Of a DNA stretch of 64,000 nt, positions 23,929 through 33,159 are shown in pieces; position 1 is the first letter of the stretch, and each line of letters begins with the position of its first letter. Both the position numbers and the translations under genes were made by a program. The notes under the pieces are model-generated. The model ran no database searches and was not told the origin of the DNA. It saw only the letters and a program-made list of their open reading frames with translations. The DNA is from Rhodobacteraceae bacterium EL53 (GTDB lineage Bacteria > Pseudomonadota > Alphaproteobacteria > Rhodobacterales > Rhodobacteraceae), in assembly GCA_900313015.1 (NCBI GenBank), contig OMPR01000006.1, positions 149,438-213,437 on the forward strand, read 5' to 3'.

Positions 23929-25902
23929 TCAAGTCTCCTCAATCTCGATCATCACGTCACCCGCGGTCAGTTGTTGCCCGGCTTTGACGTGCACGGCGCT
24001 AACTGTTCCATCGACAGCGGCCATGATCTGATGTTGCATTTTCATGGCTTCCAAAACGGCCAGTGTGTCCCCTTTGGTCACGGTCTGACCCGGTTGTGCT
24101 GTGACATCGACCACCAGCCCGGGCATTGGCGCGCTGACACGTCCTCCGGCAACGACGGTTTCGTCCTGCGCGCCCGGTCGCACCCGCGAAAACGTCATGC
24201 GTTCAGCCCCCACCGCGATTTGAATGCTATCGCGGCTGAGCACAGCGACAACATCGACCGTTTTTCCGTTTACACGGGCGCGGATCATGTCCTTGTCGCG
24301 GGCTGTCACGGTGATCTCAAATGTCTCATCACCCGCCCCAATCGTCCAACCAGCGAGCGTAGCAGTCGCGCGCAGGTGCAGGTCTTGCCCGGCGAAGGTC
24401 AACGTCACATTCAACGGCAACAGCGCCACGCTAGACCAGCCCAACTGATCCTCAGAGACATACCCAGCAGCCTCTCTTGCCCGTTTCGCATCCGCATCAA
24501 GCAGCAGGGCCAAAGCCAATGCTGCATCTTGCGCGTGCGGCAGTGTTTTAGGGAAACCTGTGGGATAGGCCTGATCCAAAAAGGCGGTTGTTGCTTCGCC
24601 TTGCGCGAACACCTTTTGGTCCAAGACATCCGCCAGAAAGGCAGAATTGGTCACTGTACCCAGCAGAACACTTTCGCGAACTGCTTTGATCAAACGGGTG
24701 CGCGCGACCTGACGTGTGGGGCCGTGGGCGATGATTTTGGCCAACATCGGATCATAGAAGGGTGAGACGTCTTGCCCGGTCACGACCCCTGAATCCACCC
24801 GCACACCCGGGCCTGTCGCCGCGTGCCACAAATCAATTGGACCGGTTGCAGGCAAATAGTCATTGGCAGGATCTTCGGCATAGAGACGCACCTCGATCGC
24901 GTGACCGGTGAGGGTCACGTCATCTTGGGTCAACGCCAAGGGGTCCCCCTGAGCCACCGCAATTTGCATCGCGACCAGATCCAACCCCGTGACCAGTTCA
25001 GTTACCGGATGTTCAACCTGCAATCGGGTGTTCATCTCTAGGAAATAGAATTGCCCGGCCTCATCCAGTAGAAACTCAACCGTTCCTGCCCCACGATAGT
25101 TGACGGCACGCGCCGCGTGCACGGCTGCTGCGCCCATTGATGCGCGCAGGTCGGGTGTCATGACCGGGCACGGCGCTTCTTCGACCACCTTCTGATGGCG
25201 GCGCTGAACCGAGCAATCGCGTTCGCCCAGGTGGATGACTGCACCATGACTGTCGGCAAAGACCTGAATTTCGACATGGCGCGGGGCGATGATTGCCCTT
25301 TCAAGGATCAACTCGCCTGAGCCAAACGCATTCTCAGCTTCGGATCGTGCCAAGCTGATAGCCCCGGCAAGATCTGTCTTACTTTGAACCAAGCGCATCC
25401 CACGTCCGCCACCGCCAGCGGCGGCTTTGACCATGACCGGGAACCCTATTTCATCGGCGGCCTCTATTAGCACATCGTCGGCTTGATCCGCCCCCTCATA
25501 CCCGGGTACGCAGGGCACCCCAGCGGCAATCATCAGGCGCTTGGCCTCGGCCTTGTTGCCCATCGACAGGATCGCCTGCGGTTCTGGCCCGACAAAGACC
25601 AAACCCGCAGCCTCGACCGCAGCAGCAAAATCCGAATTCTCTGACAGAAACCCGTATCCCGGATGAATGGCCCCGGCCCCAGTGTGCTGAGCTGCTGCAA
25701 GGATCTTACCTGCATCAAGGTAACTGTCCCCCACTGGCCCGTCGCCGATCCACACGGCCTCATCCGCCAACGCAACATGCGGCGCCTGTGCATCAGCCGT
25801 GGTGTAAACCGCCACAGCGCGCAGCCCCAGCGCCTGAGCCGAGCGGATCACACGGGCGGCGATTTCGCCTCGGTTGGCCACCAGAATTGTATCAAATGCC
25901 AT
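23929..25902 (-). CDS. Acyl-CoA carboxylase biotin-carboxylase/BCCP subunit (AtuF/MccA-like)
   Basis: A 657-residue alpha subunit of a biotin-dependent acyl-CoA carboxylase. The biotin-carboxylase domain starts with ILVANRGEIAARVIRSA and contains an ATP-grasp loop (KAAAGGGGRGMRLV) and MNTRLQVEHPVTE. The C-terminal biotinyl domain has AMKM with the biotinylated K621. It uses ATP and bicarbonate to carboxylate biotin for transfer by the partner beta subunit, encoded two genes upstream. Architecture fits methylcrotonyl-, geranyl- and propionyl-CoA carboxylases; the AtuA-type neighbour favours geranyl- or methylcrotonyl-CoA. A longer 746-residue reading overlaps the hydratase gene, and the ATG at 25902 is the natural start. 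Confidence 0.92.
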   Translation of the reverse strand: MAFDTILVANRGEIAARVIRSAQALGLRAVAVYTTADAQAPHVALADEAVWIGDGPVGDSYLDAGKILAAAQHTGAGAIHPGYGFLSENSDFAAAVEAAGLVFVGPEPQAILSMGNKAEAKRLMIAAGVPCVPGYEGADQADDVLIEAADEIGFPVMVKAAAGGGGRGMRLVQSKTDLAGAISLARSEAENAFGSGELILERAIIAPRHVEIQVFADSHGAVIHLGERDCSVQRRHQKVVEEAPCPVMTPDLRASMGAAAVHAARAVNYRGAGTVEFLLDEAGQFYFLEMNTRLQVEHPVTELVTGLDLVAMQIAVAQGDPLALTQDDVTLTGHAIEVRLYAEDPANDYLPATGPIDLWHAATGPGVRVDSGVVTGQDVSPFYDPMLAKIIAHGPTRQVARTRLIKAVRESVLLGTVTNSAFLADVLDQKVFAQGEATTAFLDQAYPTGFPKTLPHAQDAALALALLLDADAKRAREAAGYVSEDQLGWSSVALLPLNVTLTFAGQDLHLRATATLAGWTIGAGDETFEITVTARDKDMIRARVNGKTVDVVAVLSRDSIQIAVGAERMTFSRVRPGAQDETVVAGGRVSAPMPGLVVDVTAQPGQTVTKGDTLAVLEAMKMQHQIMAAVDGTVSAVHVKAGQQLTAGDVMIEIEET

Positions 25903-25906
25903 CTGT

Positions 25907-26701
25907 TCAGCCCTCTGCCCATTTGGGTTTACGTTTGTCAAAAAATGCGGAGATGCCTTCACGTGCTTCGTCCGAGAGCATCCGCGCGGCAAAGCTTTCA
26001 GCGGCCGTCTGGCGTTGCTGATCGCGTGTTTGAAACGGCATCTGCGCCAATTGCTGTTTGATCGCCGCCAAAGCCGCGGGCGCTGCGGCCTGTACATTGG
26101 ATCGCACCTGCCCAAGGGCTGTTTCCATCCCACCGGGTGGCACGATTTGATCCACCAACCCCGTTTCATGCGCTATGGCACTATTGAACGCGGCCCCGGT
26201 CAGCATCAATCGACGCGCAGTAGGCAGGCCCAGACGCGCGACCACAAACGGCGCGATCTGCGCCGGGGTCAGGCCGATCCGGGTCTCCGACAGACTGAAT
26301 TTCGCCCCTTCGGTAGCGATCACCATGTCGCCAACACAAGCCAGACCAAAGCCCCCCGCCATCGCGGCACCTTCGACAGCCATCACAATGAACTGCGGTA
26401 GGGCGGCAACGGCATCGAACAAGTCGGCGGCTTGCAGGCTCATAGCAATGATGTCCTGTTTCGACGCACCACCCTGAAACACGGATTTGAAGGCCTTGAG
26501 GTCACCGCCCGCACAAAAGATCCCACCCTGCCCACGAAAGGTGATTCCGCGGATATCAGATGTTTGCAGGGCAGCGCACAGATCAAGCAGCGCCACAACC
26601 CGCTCACCGGTCAGAGGGTTGCGTTTGTCGGGCTCGTTGAACCAGACGGTCAGCCACGCGCCGTCCTGTTCCAGCTCTAAATGAGGAGAAGTTGGCAACA
26701 T
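25907..26701 (-). CDS. Enoyl-CoA hydratase/isomerase family (AtuE/LiuC-like)
   Basis: A 264-residue crotonase-fold enzyme. The oxyanion-hole segments are ITFRGQGGIFCAGGDLKAF and VEGAAMAGGFGLACVGDMVIA, and the SETRIGLTPAQIAPFV helix follows. Between the two carboxylase subunit genes, it most likely hydrates the carboxylated glutaconyl-CoA-type intermediate (3-methylglutaconyl- or isohexenylglutaconyl-CoA). This assignment rests on operon position, since crotonase substrates cannot be read from motifs. It starts 2 bases after the carboxyltransferase stop and ends 4 bases before the biotin-carboxylase start. Confidence 0.88.
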   Translation of the reverse strand: MLPTSPHLELEQDGAWLTVWFNEPDKRNPLTGERVVALLDLCAALQTSDIRGITFRGQGGIFCAGGDLKAFKSVFQGGASKQDIIAMSLQAADLFDAVAALPQFIVMAVEGAAMAGGFGLACVGDMVIATEGAKFSLSETRIGLTPAQIAPFVVARLGLPTARRLMLTGAAFNSAIAHETGLVDQIVPPGGMETALGQVRSNVQAAAPAALAAIKQQLAQMPFQTRDQQRQTAAESFAARMLSDEAREGISAFFDKRKPKWAEG

Positions 26702-26703
26702 GA

Positions 26704-28323
26704 TCAGAACCTATGCACCCCATATGAGGTTGGCTTAACTTTACGCGCCCGCCCTTCAAGGCAGGTTTCAAGACAGAACCCTAACACCCGCCGGGTGTCG
26801 CGCGGATCAATCACACCATGATCTATACACCGCCCCGAAGTATAGAACGCCCCTTCCTGACGGGTGAAATGATGGGTTATTGCTGCCGTTTGGGCTGCCA
26901 TCTTTGCCTCGTCCGGCTCAACGCCTTTGCGTTTGAAACCGGCGCGGGCGACCATCTCCATCGTGCCGGCAGCTTGTTCGCCCCCCATCACGCCGGTTGC
27001 TGCATTGGGCCACGCGAACAGGAAATCCGGGTCATAGGCGTAACCGCACATACCATAGTTTCCCGCCCCGAAACTGGCCCCGATGTACAGCGCGATTTTG
27101 GGTACATCGACCGAGGTCACAGCCTGAATCATCTTTGCGCCATGTTTAATCATGCCACCTTGTTCAGACTGCGTGCCGACCATAAATCCCGTGATGTTGT
27201 TAAGGAAAATCAGCGGCGTATCACTTTGACCGCAAAGCTGGATGAACTGTGTGGCCTTGTTTGCACCCGCCGGATCAAGCGGCCCATTGTTACCGATGAT
27301 GCCAACTGCAATACCGTTGATCGCCGCCTGAAGACACACTGTTGCGGGGCCATACCCCGGTTTGAAATCCTCGAACTCTGAACCATCGACCAGACGCGCC
27401 ACAACTTCGCGCATGTCATAGGGCATGCGGTAGTCCGTTGGCACCACGCCCGCGATTTCCTCAGCGTCATACCGGGGGGGCTCGACGTGCTTTTCATGTC
27501 GCACAGGCAGGGACTTGTTCCAATCCAGCCGCGCCATCACATCACGGGCCATTTCTACGCCGTGCGTGTCATCCTCGGCTAAATATTCCACCAAACCTGA
27601 GATGGTGGCGTGCATTTCCGAGCCACCCAGATCACGGTCATTTGCCCGCTCACCCGTGGCCGCATGGGTCAAGGCCGCGCCCGCCAACGCCGCCATGCCA
27701 TTGTTTTTCACGCCAACAACGTAATCAGCCAACCCGGGCATATAAGCCCCGCCAGCCGTGGATGGACCATGAAGAACCGCAACGTTGGGCAAACCCGCTG
27801 CCGAGTGGCGTGCGAGATTGCGGAACAGCTTACCGCCATTGGCCCAGAACTCGACCTTATACTCCATCAGGTTCGCACCGGCGCTTTCGACCAGATGCAC
27901 AAAGGGCAGATTCTGCTTTAACGCCATGTCCTGCGCACTCAGGACTGCCGCGCCGGTCATTTCAACCATCGAGCCTGCCTTAATGCCCGCGTCATCCACC
28001 ACGATCATGCAACGCACGCCTGACACAAACCCAATGCCGATGATGACCGAGGCCCCCGGCACCGATTTTTCCGGCTCTTTGATGTCGACCAAATACCCGG
28101 CCAAACCGTGAATCTGCAAAAACGGCATGCCCGGATCCAGCAGATGCGCAAGCCGGTCGCGAGGTGTGATTTGGCCACGGGCCTCCATCCGTTCGCGGCG
28201 CTGTTCAGACAGGGCGACCGGACGCGCCTCGAGCGCGCGCATTTCGGCAACCAGATCCAGCATTCCGGCGCGGTTCTTGGCAAAGGTTTCGGATTCGCGG
28301 ACAACTTGACTGACAAAGCCCAT
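26704..28323 (-). CDS. Acyl-CoA carboxylase carboxyltransferase subunit (AtuC/MccB-like)
   Basis: A 539-residue beta subunit of a biotin-dependent carboxylase, with N- and C-terminal crotonase-like halves. GPSTAGGAYMPGLADY and NNITGFMVGTQSEQGGMIKHGAKMIQAV, then ASFGAGNYGMCGYAYDP, are characteristic of MccB/AtuC-type carboxyltransferases. It transfers CO2 from biotin to the gamma carbon of an alpha,beta-unsaturated acyl-CoA. The length matches the family (about 535-540). It lies 10 bases downstream of the AtuA-like gene and 2 bases upstream of the hydratase gene. Confidence 0.92.
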   Translation of the reverse strand: MGFVSQVVRESETFAKNRAGMLDLVAEMRALEARPVALSEQRRERMEARGQITPRDRLAHLLDPGMPFLQIHGLAGYLVDIKEPEKSVPGASVIIGIGFVSGVRCMIVVDDAGIKAGSMVEMTGAAVLSAQDMALKQNLPFVHLVESAGANLMEYKVEFWANGGKLFRNLARHSAAGLPNVAVLHGPSTAGGAYMPGLADYVVGVKNNGMAALAGAALTHAATGERANDRDLGGSEMHATISGLVEYLAEDDTHGVEMARDVMARLDWNKSLPVRHEKHVEPPRYDAEEIAGVVPTDYRMPYDMREVVARLVDGSEFEDFKPGYGPATVCLQAAINGIAVGIIGNNGPLDPAGANKATQFIQLCGQSDTPLIFLNNITGFMVGTQSEQGGMIKHGAKMIQAVTSVDVPKIALYIGASFGAGNYGMCGYAYDPDFLFAWPNAATGVMGGEQAAGTMEMVARAGFKRKGVEPDEAKMAAQTAAITHHFTRQEGAFYTSGRCIDHGVIDPRDTRRVLGFCLETCLEGRARKVKPTSYGVHRF

Positions 28324-28333
28324 GCGTCGCTCC

Positions 28334-30100
28334 TTAATTCGAATTCAGGATCAGCCCGGCCGGAATTTGCACCGGCACAGACAGGAGTTTCTGGGCAAAG
28401 CCCTTGCCCTGTGCATCGTTGCGCAGGGATGCGATGCCGCCGCCGCCTAGGGCGTTGTGCATCAGGATGTTCATGGAATGGGATCCGGGCAAGAAAAACC
28501 GTTTAATCTCGCCCCGGGTCTGGTCTGTGAAGACCTCAGCGATCCGATCCGGTGTGAGAGCGGCCCAAATGTAAGGGATATAGGCGGGGTGGCGGGCAAT
28601 GACGCCGATGTTGGCGCTGTCACCTTTGTCACCGGATCGCGCCCATGCCAGATCTTCGAGGCCATGCGTGACCATTTCAGTCGATGTGCCCGCAGAAGCT
28701 GGCGCTTTTGGCGAACTTGGAGCGGGTGGTTTCAACCCACCCTGCTCCGGTTCATAATCTATCGTCTTCTCATCAAGCGAGATTTTGTAGGCCAACTGAT
28801 CCGCGTCTACCAAAAAGGAAAACAACGCGACCACGGGCGAGGGTTTAGGTCGCCCGCCACCAGTAAAGAAATGCAATCCCGGCGGTGTCGCCAAGGCTCC
28901 ACCGATCAATTCTTTTAGAAACAGTCCAATGGCGCGCGGATCATGATGGCGCACTGCCGCTTTGAACGCGATCTCTTCATAAGGGCCATCACCGGGACGC
29001 CCGCCAAAGGCCTCAAAACTAACTTCGCTATAGTCCGGCACGCGCATCTTGGTCAGCGTTGCCCGCGCCCGATCAAGACCGGCCTGCGCGAACGCCTGCG
29101 CTTTGGTGCGCGCATCCCGGCCATTAAACTGAAACACCATGCCAGCCCGGTAGCCATCCGACCACGTGGTGGACACCTTGAGCTGCCCTGAGGCTGGTCG
29201 CCCCTTGGCCCCACGGACCTGCACCCTGTCAGCCCCAAGCTGCACGAGCTGAACGTCGGAAAAGTCACACACGACATCGGGCAGCAAATAGGCTTGAGGG
29301 TCGCCTATCTCATAGAGCATTTGTTCACAGGCTGAGGCAGTCGAAACAATACCGGTTGTGGCATCAGGTTTGGTCAATACCATGCTGCCATCGGCGTGAA
29401 CTTCGGCAATCGGGTACCCGATCTGGGCGACATCCCCGGCCTGCTCCCAATCGGTGAAATTCCCACCGGTGGATTGCGGACCACATTCCAACAGATGACC
29501 GGCCAACGAGCCAGCCGACAACAGATCAAAGTTATCCGCAGACCAATTGAAATGATGCATGCAAGCCGCCAAGGTCAACGCGCTGTCAACGCAGCGCCCC
29601 GTAATCACGATATCAGCGCCCGCATTCAGCGCCGCCACAATCGGGGCTGCCCCGATATAGGCATTCATTGAAGCGATTTTGTCCCGAGGCGGCATTGCCG
29701 CCCCTGAAAACATCTCGGTCACGCCGGCAAATTCCGCCGCCCGTGGGAGGAGATCATCCCCCTCAACCACCGCAACCGTCAAAGACAAACCTGCCTCTGC
29801 AATATTGGCCTTCAATGCCGCCCCACAAGCCGCAGGATTCACCCCACCCGCGTTGGACAGAACCTTAACACCCTGCGCGGCGATTGCGCCCAGATTACGA
29901 CCCATTGCGTCTGAAACAAAATCAACCGCGTACCCTTTGTCGGCATCCTTAAGCCGTGCGCGCGCCATGATCGACATGGTGATTTCTGCGAGATAGTCAT
30001 AGACGAGCACATCCACACCCGCGCCAAGCAACTGCGCCGTCGCATGTGGTGCTTCCCCCCAGAACCCGCTGGCCCCGCCGATCCGCAATGCGTTTGTCAC
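28334..30100 (-). CDS. AtuA-like protein (DUF1446, acyclic terpene utilisation family)
   Basis: A 588-residue AtuA-family protein. The N-terminal IGGASGFWGEAPHATAQLL and DYLAEITMSIMARARLKD, VLSNAGGVNPAACGAAL and ITGRCVDSALTLA segments mark the family. AtuA is needed for growth of pseudomonads on acyclic terpenes, but its reaction is unknown. A C-terminal extension (LEDLAWARSGDKGDSANIGVIARHP) matches the AtuA-like ferredoxin-fold addition found in some members. The start is set at the GTG at 30100 because GGAGG lies 8 bases upstream; upstream ATG/TTG codons at 30115 and 30124 lack a site. It is the first gene of the operon and faces a TetR gene. Confidence 0.88.
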   Translation of the reverse strand: MTNALRIGGASGFWGEAPHATAQLLGAGVDVLVYDYLAEITMSIMARARLKDADKGYAVDFVSDAMGRNLGAIAAQGVKVLSNAGGVNPAACGAALKANIAEAGLSLTVAVVEGDDLLPRAAEFAGVTEMFSGAAMPPRDKIASMNAYIGAAPIVAALNAGADIVITGRCVDSALTLAACMHHFNWSADNFDLLSAGSLAGHLLECGPQSTGGNFTDWEQAGDVAQIGYPIAEVHADGSMVLTKPDATTGIVSTASACEQMLYEIGDPQAYLLPDVVCDFSDVQLVQLGADRVQVRGAKGRPASGQLKVSTTWSDGYRAGMVFQFNGRDARTKAQAFAQAGLDRARATLTKMRVPDYSEVSFEAFGGRPGDGPYEEIAFKAAVRHHDPRAIGLFLKELIGGALATPPGLHFFTGGGRPKPSPVVALFSFLVDADQLAYKISLDEKTIDYEPEQGGLKPPAPSSPKAPASAGTSTEMVTHGLEDLAWARSGDKGDSANIGVIARHPAYIPYIWAALTPDRIAEVFTDQTRGEIKRFFLPGSHSMNILMHNALGGGGIASLRNDAQGKGFAQKLLSVPVQIPAGLILNSN

Positions 30101-30214
30101 GTCACGTTCCTCCATCCCGATCAAAACGGCACTTTACAGACCGTCCGTTCTGTTTTTAAGTTCCAGCCATCGCTCCGGTCAACGGGGTTTTGCAACAAAC
30201 GACGCCACGGAACG

Positions 30215-30874
30215 ATGCCACAGACACCCGCCCCCACCAAACCAACCCCGCAAGATTTACGGTCTCAGGCGACCCGCACAAAGGTGTGTCAGGCCACCAT
30301 CGATTGTCTGGATCGACTGGGCTACGCCGAGACGACATTTGCCAAAATTCAGGCAAAAGCCTGTGTTTCACGCGGCGCCATCACCCACCACTTCCCTACA
30401 AAACAAGCCCTTGTTGCCGCCACCGCGATGGATTTGCTGGGCAATGCACTGGGCCCCGTAGAACGGCGCGCCGGATCGCCGCGCGAAAACCCCGTGCCGG
30501 TCTATGAGTTGATCATGAAAGCCTGGGACAACGTGGTGAATTCATCAGGCGGGCGTGCGATTGTCGAAATCCTTGTGGCATGTCGCACCGACCCCGAGCT
30601 GTATCAACTGCTCGAGGATCGTCTGCACCATTGGGACCGCGTCAGCCTGACCTCTGTCACGCAGAGCTATCGCGGCACTGGCCCTGACCCAGACGACGCA
30701 GAACTGTTGTGGAGCATGAGCCGGAACTTTCTGCGGGGGCTGATCCTGCACGAAAGCTTTGTCAGCGACCCTGCCTATCTGGCCCGAATGGTCGACCGCT
30801 TTGCCCGCATGATGGAAACGCAGCTGATTGTGCTGCCCCCTGAACACCGAACACCGCAAGAGGATCCGAAATGA
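30215..30874 (+). CDS. TetR-family regulator
   Basis: A 219-residue TetR-type repressor. The N-terminal helix-turn-helix reads TTFAKIQAKACVSRGAITHHFPTKQALVAATA (about residues 37-68). It is divergent from the AtuA-like operon across 114 bases and overlaps the start of a downstream acyl-CoA dehydrogenase by 4 bases (ATGA). It is therefore placed to control both the Atu-like genes and its own operon, probably responding to an acyl-CoA pathway intermediate. A longer in-frame reading from 30044 runs into the divergent gene and is unlikely. Confidence 0.88.
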   Translation: MPQTPAPTKPTPQDLRSQATRTKVCQATIDCLDRLGYAETTFAKIQAKACVSRGAITHHFPTKQALVAATAMDLLGNALGPVERRAGSPRENPVPVYELIMKAWDNVVNSSGGRAIVEILVACRTDPELYQLLEDRLHHWDRVSLTSVTQSYRGTGPDPDDAELLWSMSRNFLRGLILHESFVSDPAYLARMVDRFARMMETQLIVLPPEHRTPQEDPK

Positions 30875-32028
30875 CCTGCCCATCGCCTTTTATGACCCCC
30901 GAACGCGAGGCGTTTCGCGCCAACCTGAAACGGTTCTTTGATGACGAGGTGAAACCCAACCTTGATGAATGGGAACTGAACAAAGCCGTGCCATGGGCAA
31001 TGCATGAACGCGTGTCCAGCTTTGGTGTCTTTGGATTTGGGATCGACGAAAAATACGGTGGACTGGGGTTCGATGATGCCTTTATGCGCGCCGATTATGC
31101 CGAACTCGCGTTTGGGTGCGGCGCGTCAGGGTTTGCGGCTGCGGTGGGCGGGCGCATGATCTCATTGGGGCCGATTGCCAAATTCGCGCCGGATGGTTTT
31201 CGCAACACCGTGCTGCCCGAAATTATCGCCGGACGGATGAATTCGTCGCTGGCCATTACCGAACCCGGGGGCGGATCGGATGTTGCCAACCTCAACACCA
31301 AGGCAGTGCGCAAAGGTGACAAATGGGTCCTGAACGGGGACAAAGCGTTCATCACCGGGGGCATGGACAGTCAATGGTTTGTGGTTGGCGCCCGTACCGG
31401 GGGGCCGGGCATTGCTGGCATTTCGCTGTTCCTGATCGAGGCCGACACGCCCGGCTTCACCCGAACGCCTTTGGGGGGCAAAATGGGGTGGCATTGCTCA
31501 GAACAGGCGATGTTGCACTTTGATGATTGCGAGGTGCCCACCGAGGCCCTGATCGGTCCTGAAAACAAGGGCTTTATCGCGATCATGAACAATTTTAACT
31601 ACGAACGGCTGGCGATGACCGCCGGGTCCTTGGGCATGATGCGGCTGTGTTACGAGGCCTCGCTGGATTGGGCACGCGAACGTAAAACTTTTGGTGAGCG
31701 CCTGATCGACCATCAGATCATCGCACATAAATTCGCGGAAATGTCCGCTAAGATCGATATGATCGAGGCTTATGTCGAACGGATTTGCTGGGCCATGAAC
31801 CAAGGCGTGATGCCAGTGGCCGAAATCTCCAAGGCCAAAGTGCAATCCACCAAAGCTCTGGAGTATGTCGCTTCAGAGGGCATGCAGATCTTTGGCGGCG
31901 CCGGATATTTGCACGGCAACCCGGTCGAACGAGTTTGGCGCGAAATCAAAGTCATGGCGATTGGGGGCGGATCCGAAGAGATCATGCGCGATCTGGCCGT
32001 GCGTCAAATGGGACTGGCCGGGCAATAG
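30871..32028 (+). CDS. Acyl-CoA dehydrogenase (isovaleryl/citronellyl type)
   Basis: A 385-residue acyl-CoA dehydrogenase. The C-terminal catalytic-loop position reads IGGGSEEIM, without the YEG Glu, and E245 in NFNYERLAMT is the probable base, as in long/branched-chain enzymes. AITEPGGGSDVANL and KAFITGGMDSQW are the flavin-contact motifs. Its start overlaps the TetR stop (ATGA), so it is coupled to the regulator gene and is probably the second dehydrogenation enzyme of the Atu-like pathway. Substrate preference between this and the enzyme at 20742 cannot be told from sequence. Confidence 0.9.
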   Translation: MTCPSPFMTPEREAFRANLKRFFDDEVKPNLDEWELNKAVPWAMHERVSSFGVFGFGIDEKYGGLGFDDAFMRADYAELAFGCGASGFAAAVGGRMISLGPIAKFAPDGFRNTVLPEIIAGRMNSSLAITEPGGGSDVANLNTKAVRKGDKWVLNGDKAFITGGMDSQWFVVGARTGGPGIAGISLFLIEADTPGFTRTPLGGKMGWHCSEQAMLHFDDCEVPTEALIGPENKGFIAIMNNFNYERLAMTAGSLGMMRLCYEASLDWARERKTFGERLIDHQIIAHKFAEMSAKIDMIEAYVERICWAMNQGVMPVAEISKAKVQSTKALEYVASEGMQIFGGAGYLHGNPVERVWREIKVMAIGGGSEEIMRDLAVRQMGLAGQ

Positions 32029-32062
32029 ACCCTCACTCTGGGGTCCAAATGGGGCGCATGTG

Positions 32063-33058
32063 TTAAAGCTCTGACAGGCGATAGGCGCGCGGCGTCACGC
32101 CTGTCCAACTGCGAAACGCGCGAATAAACGCGCTGGCTTCGCTAAAGCCTGCGCGCTCCGCGATCCCCTCTACCGACGCATCCGATGTGGTGAGCAGGCG
32201 AACCGCCAGATCCCGGCGCACCTGTTTGCGGATGTCGGAATAATCCACGCCCTCCTTTTTCAAACGACGGCGCAGGGTGTGTTGAGCAATGCCAAGCGCA
32301 GAGCAAACCTCGGCCATGTCCGCAAGCCGCCGCTCAACGGTCAGGACATTCTCGACCGCCACCGCCACCTCTAGCGACAGACCCACGGCTGCATCCACCG
32401 GCAGGAACGCATCCAGAGGCGTCCGTCGGGCATAATTGATCGCTTGGGCTTCGCTACGCACGATGGGCAATTTCATCAATCCAGCGGGAATGGCGATGCC
32501 TGAACTGGATTGCCCGAACTGCATCGGCGCACGGGCAAACATTCCACGATAGGCCGCGACATGCCCGGGTGCAGGGTAATCAAACCACGCTGCATTGGTG
32601 GCACCGCGATTGCCGGCCATCCAGCTGAGCATTCGTGTAACCAGCACCAAAATCATCTCAATCGCCATGACGTTCAGAACCTCGCGACCGGGAATCCGAG
32701 TAAGTTCGAACATCACGCTCGACCCGGATTCACGGAAACCGTAGCGAAACGAATTGTCCATCAGGTCCATGAACTGAACCGCCCGACCATATGCTTCGCC
32801 CAATGTTTCTGCGTGGCTCAAGGCTCCGGCCATGATCGCAGTGATGCCGATGCGCTGTGGGCGATGCTGAAGACCGCCAAGCTCATCATCCATTGTCAGA
32901 GTAACCGTACGCACAAGCCTGACGAAATCAGGGGCGGCCAAATCGGTCGGCTGCGGCGGCAATCCTGCCCGTCGCAATAAACCCGCCGGGTCAATGCCCT
33001 GAAGGGTTGCACCCTCTAACATGTTTGCCGCAAAGGCCGCTGGAATCCTGACCGCCAT
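32063..33058 (-). CDS. AraC-family regulator
   Basis: A 331-residue AraC-type regulator with an N-terminal arabinose-binding-like (Arabinose_bd) domain and a C-terminal double helix-turn-helix (GIAQHTLRRRLKKEGVDYSDIRKQVRRDLA ... VEGIAERAGFSEASAFIRAFRSWTGVTPRAYR). It is divergent from fadA by 101 bases and is a likely activator of the beta-oxidation pair. This subgroup often responds to fatty acids or other carboxylates, so a fatty-acid signal is plausible but unproven. It ends 34 bases from the end of the convergent acyl-CoA dehydrogenase gene. Confidence 0.88.
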   Translation of the reverse strand: MAVRIPAAFAANMLEGATLQGIDPAGLLRRAGLPPQPTDLAAPDFVRLVRTVTLTMDDELGGLQHRPQRIGITAIMAGALSHAETLGEAYGRAVQFMDLMDNSFRYGFRESGSSVMFELTRIPGREVLNVMAIEMILVLVTRMLSWMAGNRGATNAAWFDYPAPGHVAAYRGMFARAPMQFGQSSSGIAIPAGLMKLPIVRSEAQAINYARRTPLDAFLPVDAAVGLSLEVAVAVENVLTVERRLADMAEVCSALGIAQHTLRRRLKKEGVDYSDIRKQVRRDLAVRLLTTSDASVEGIAERAGFSEASAFIRAFRSWTGVTPRAYRLSEL

Positions 33059-33159
33059 GCAGTGTCACTTAATGTCTATTTTTCTGCACCGCCAGATCAT
33101 TGTCGAATTTGCGACCCCACGTTTACGCTGCTCACAACCGTCAACGGAGGATTCATTTC

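Noticed and set aside
23866..24765. 299-residue open frame on the plus strand opposite the biotin-carboxylase gene
   Set aside because: The minus strand encodes the biotinyl AMKM motif and conserved carboxylase blocks; the plus frame shows no recognisable domain.
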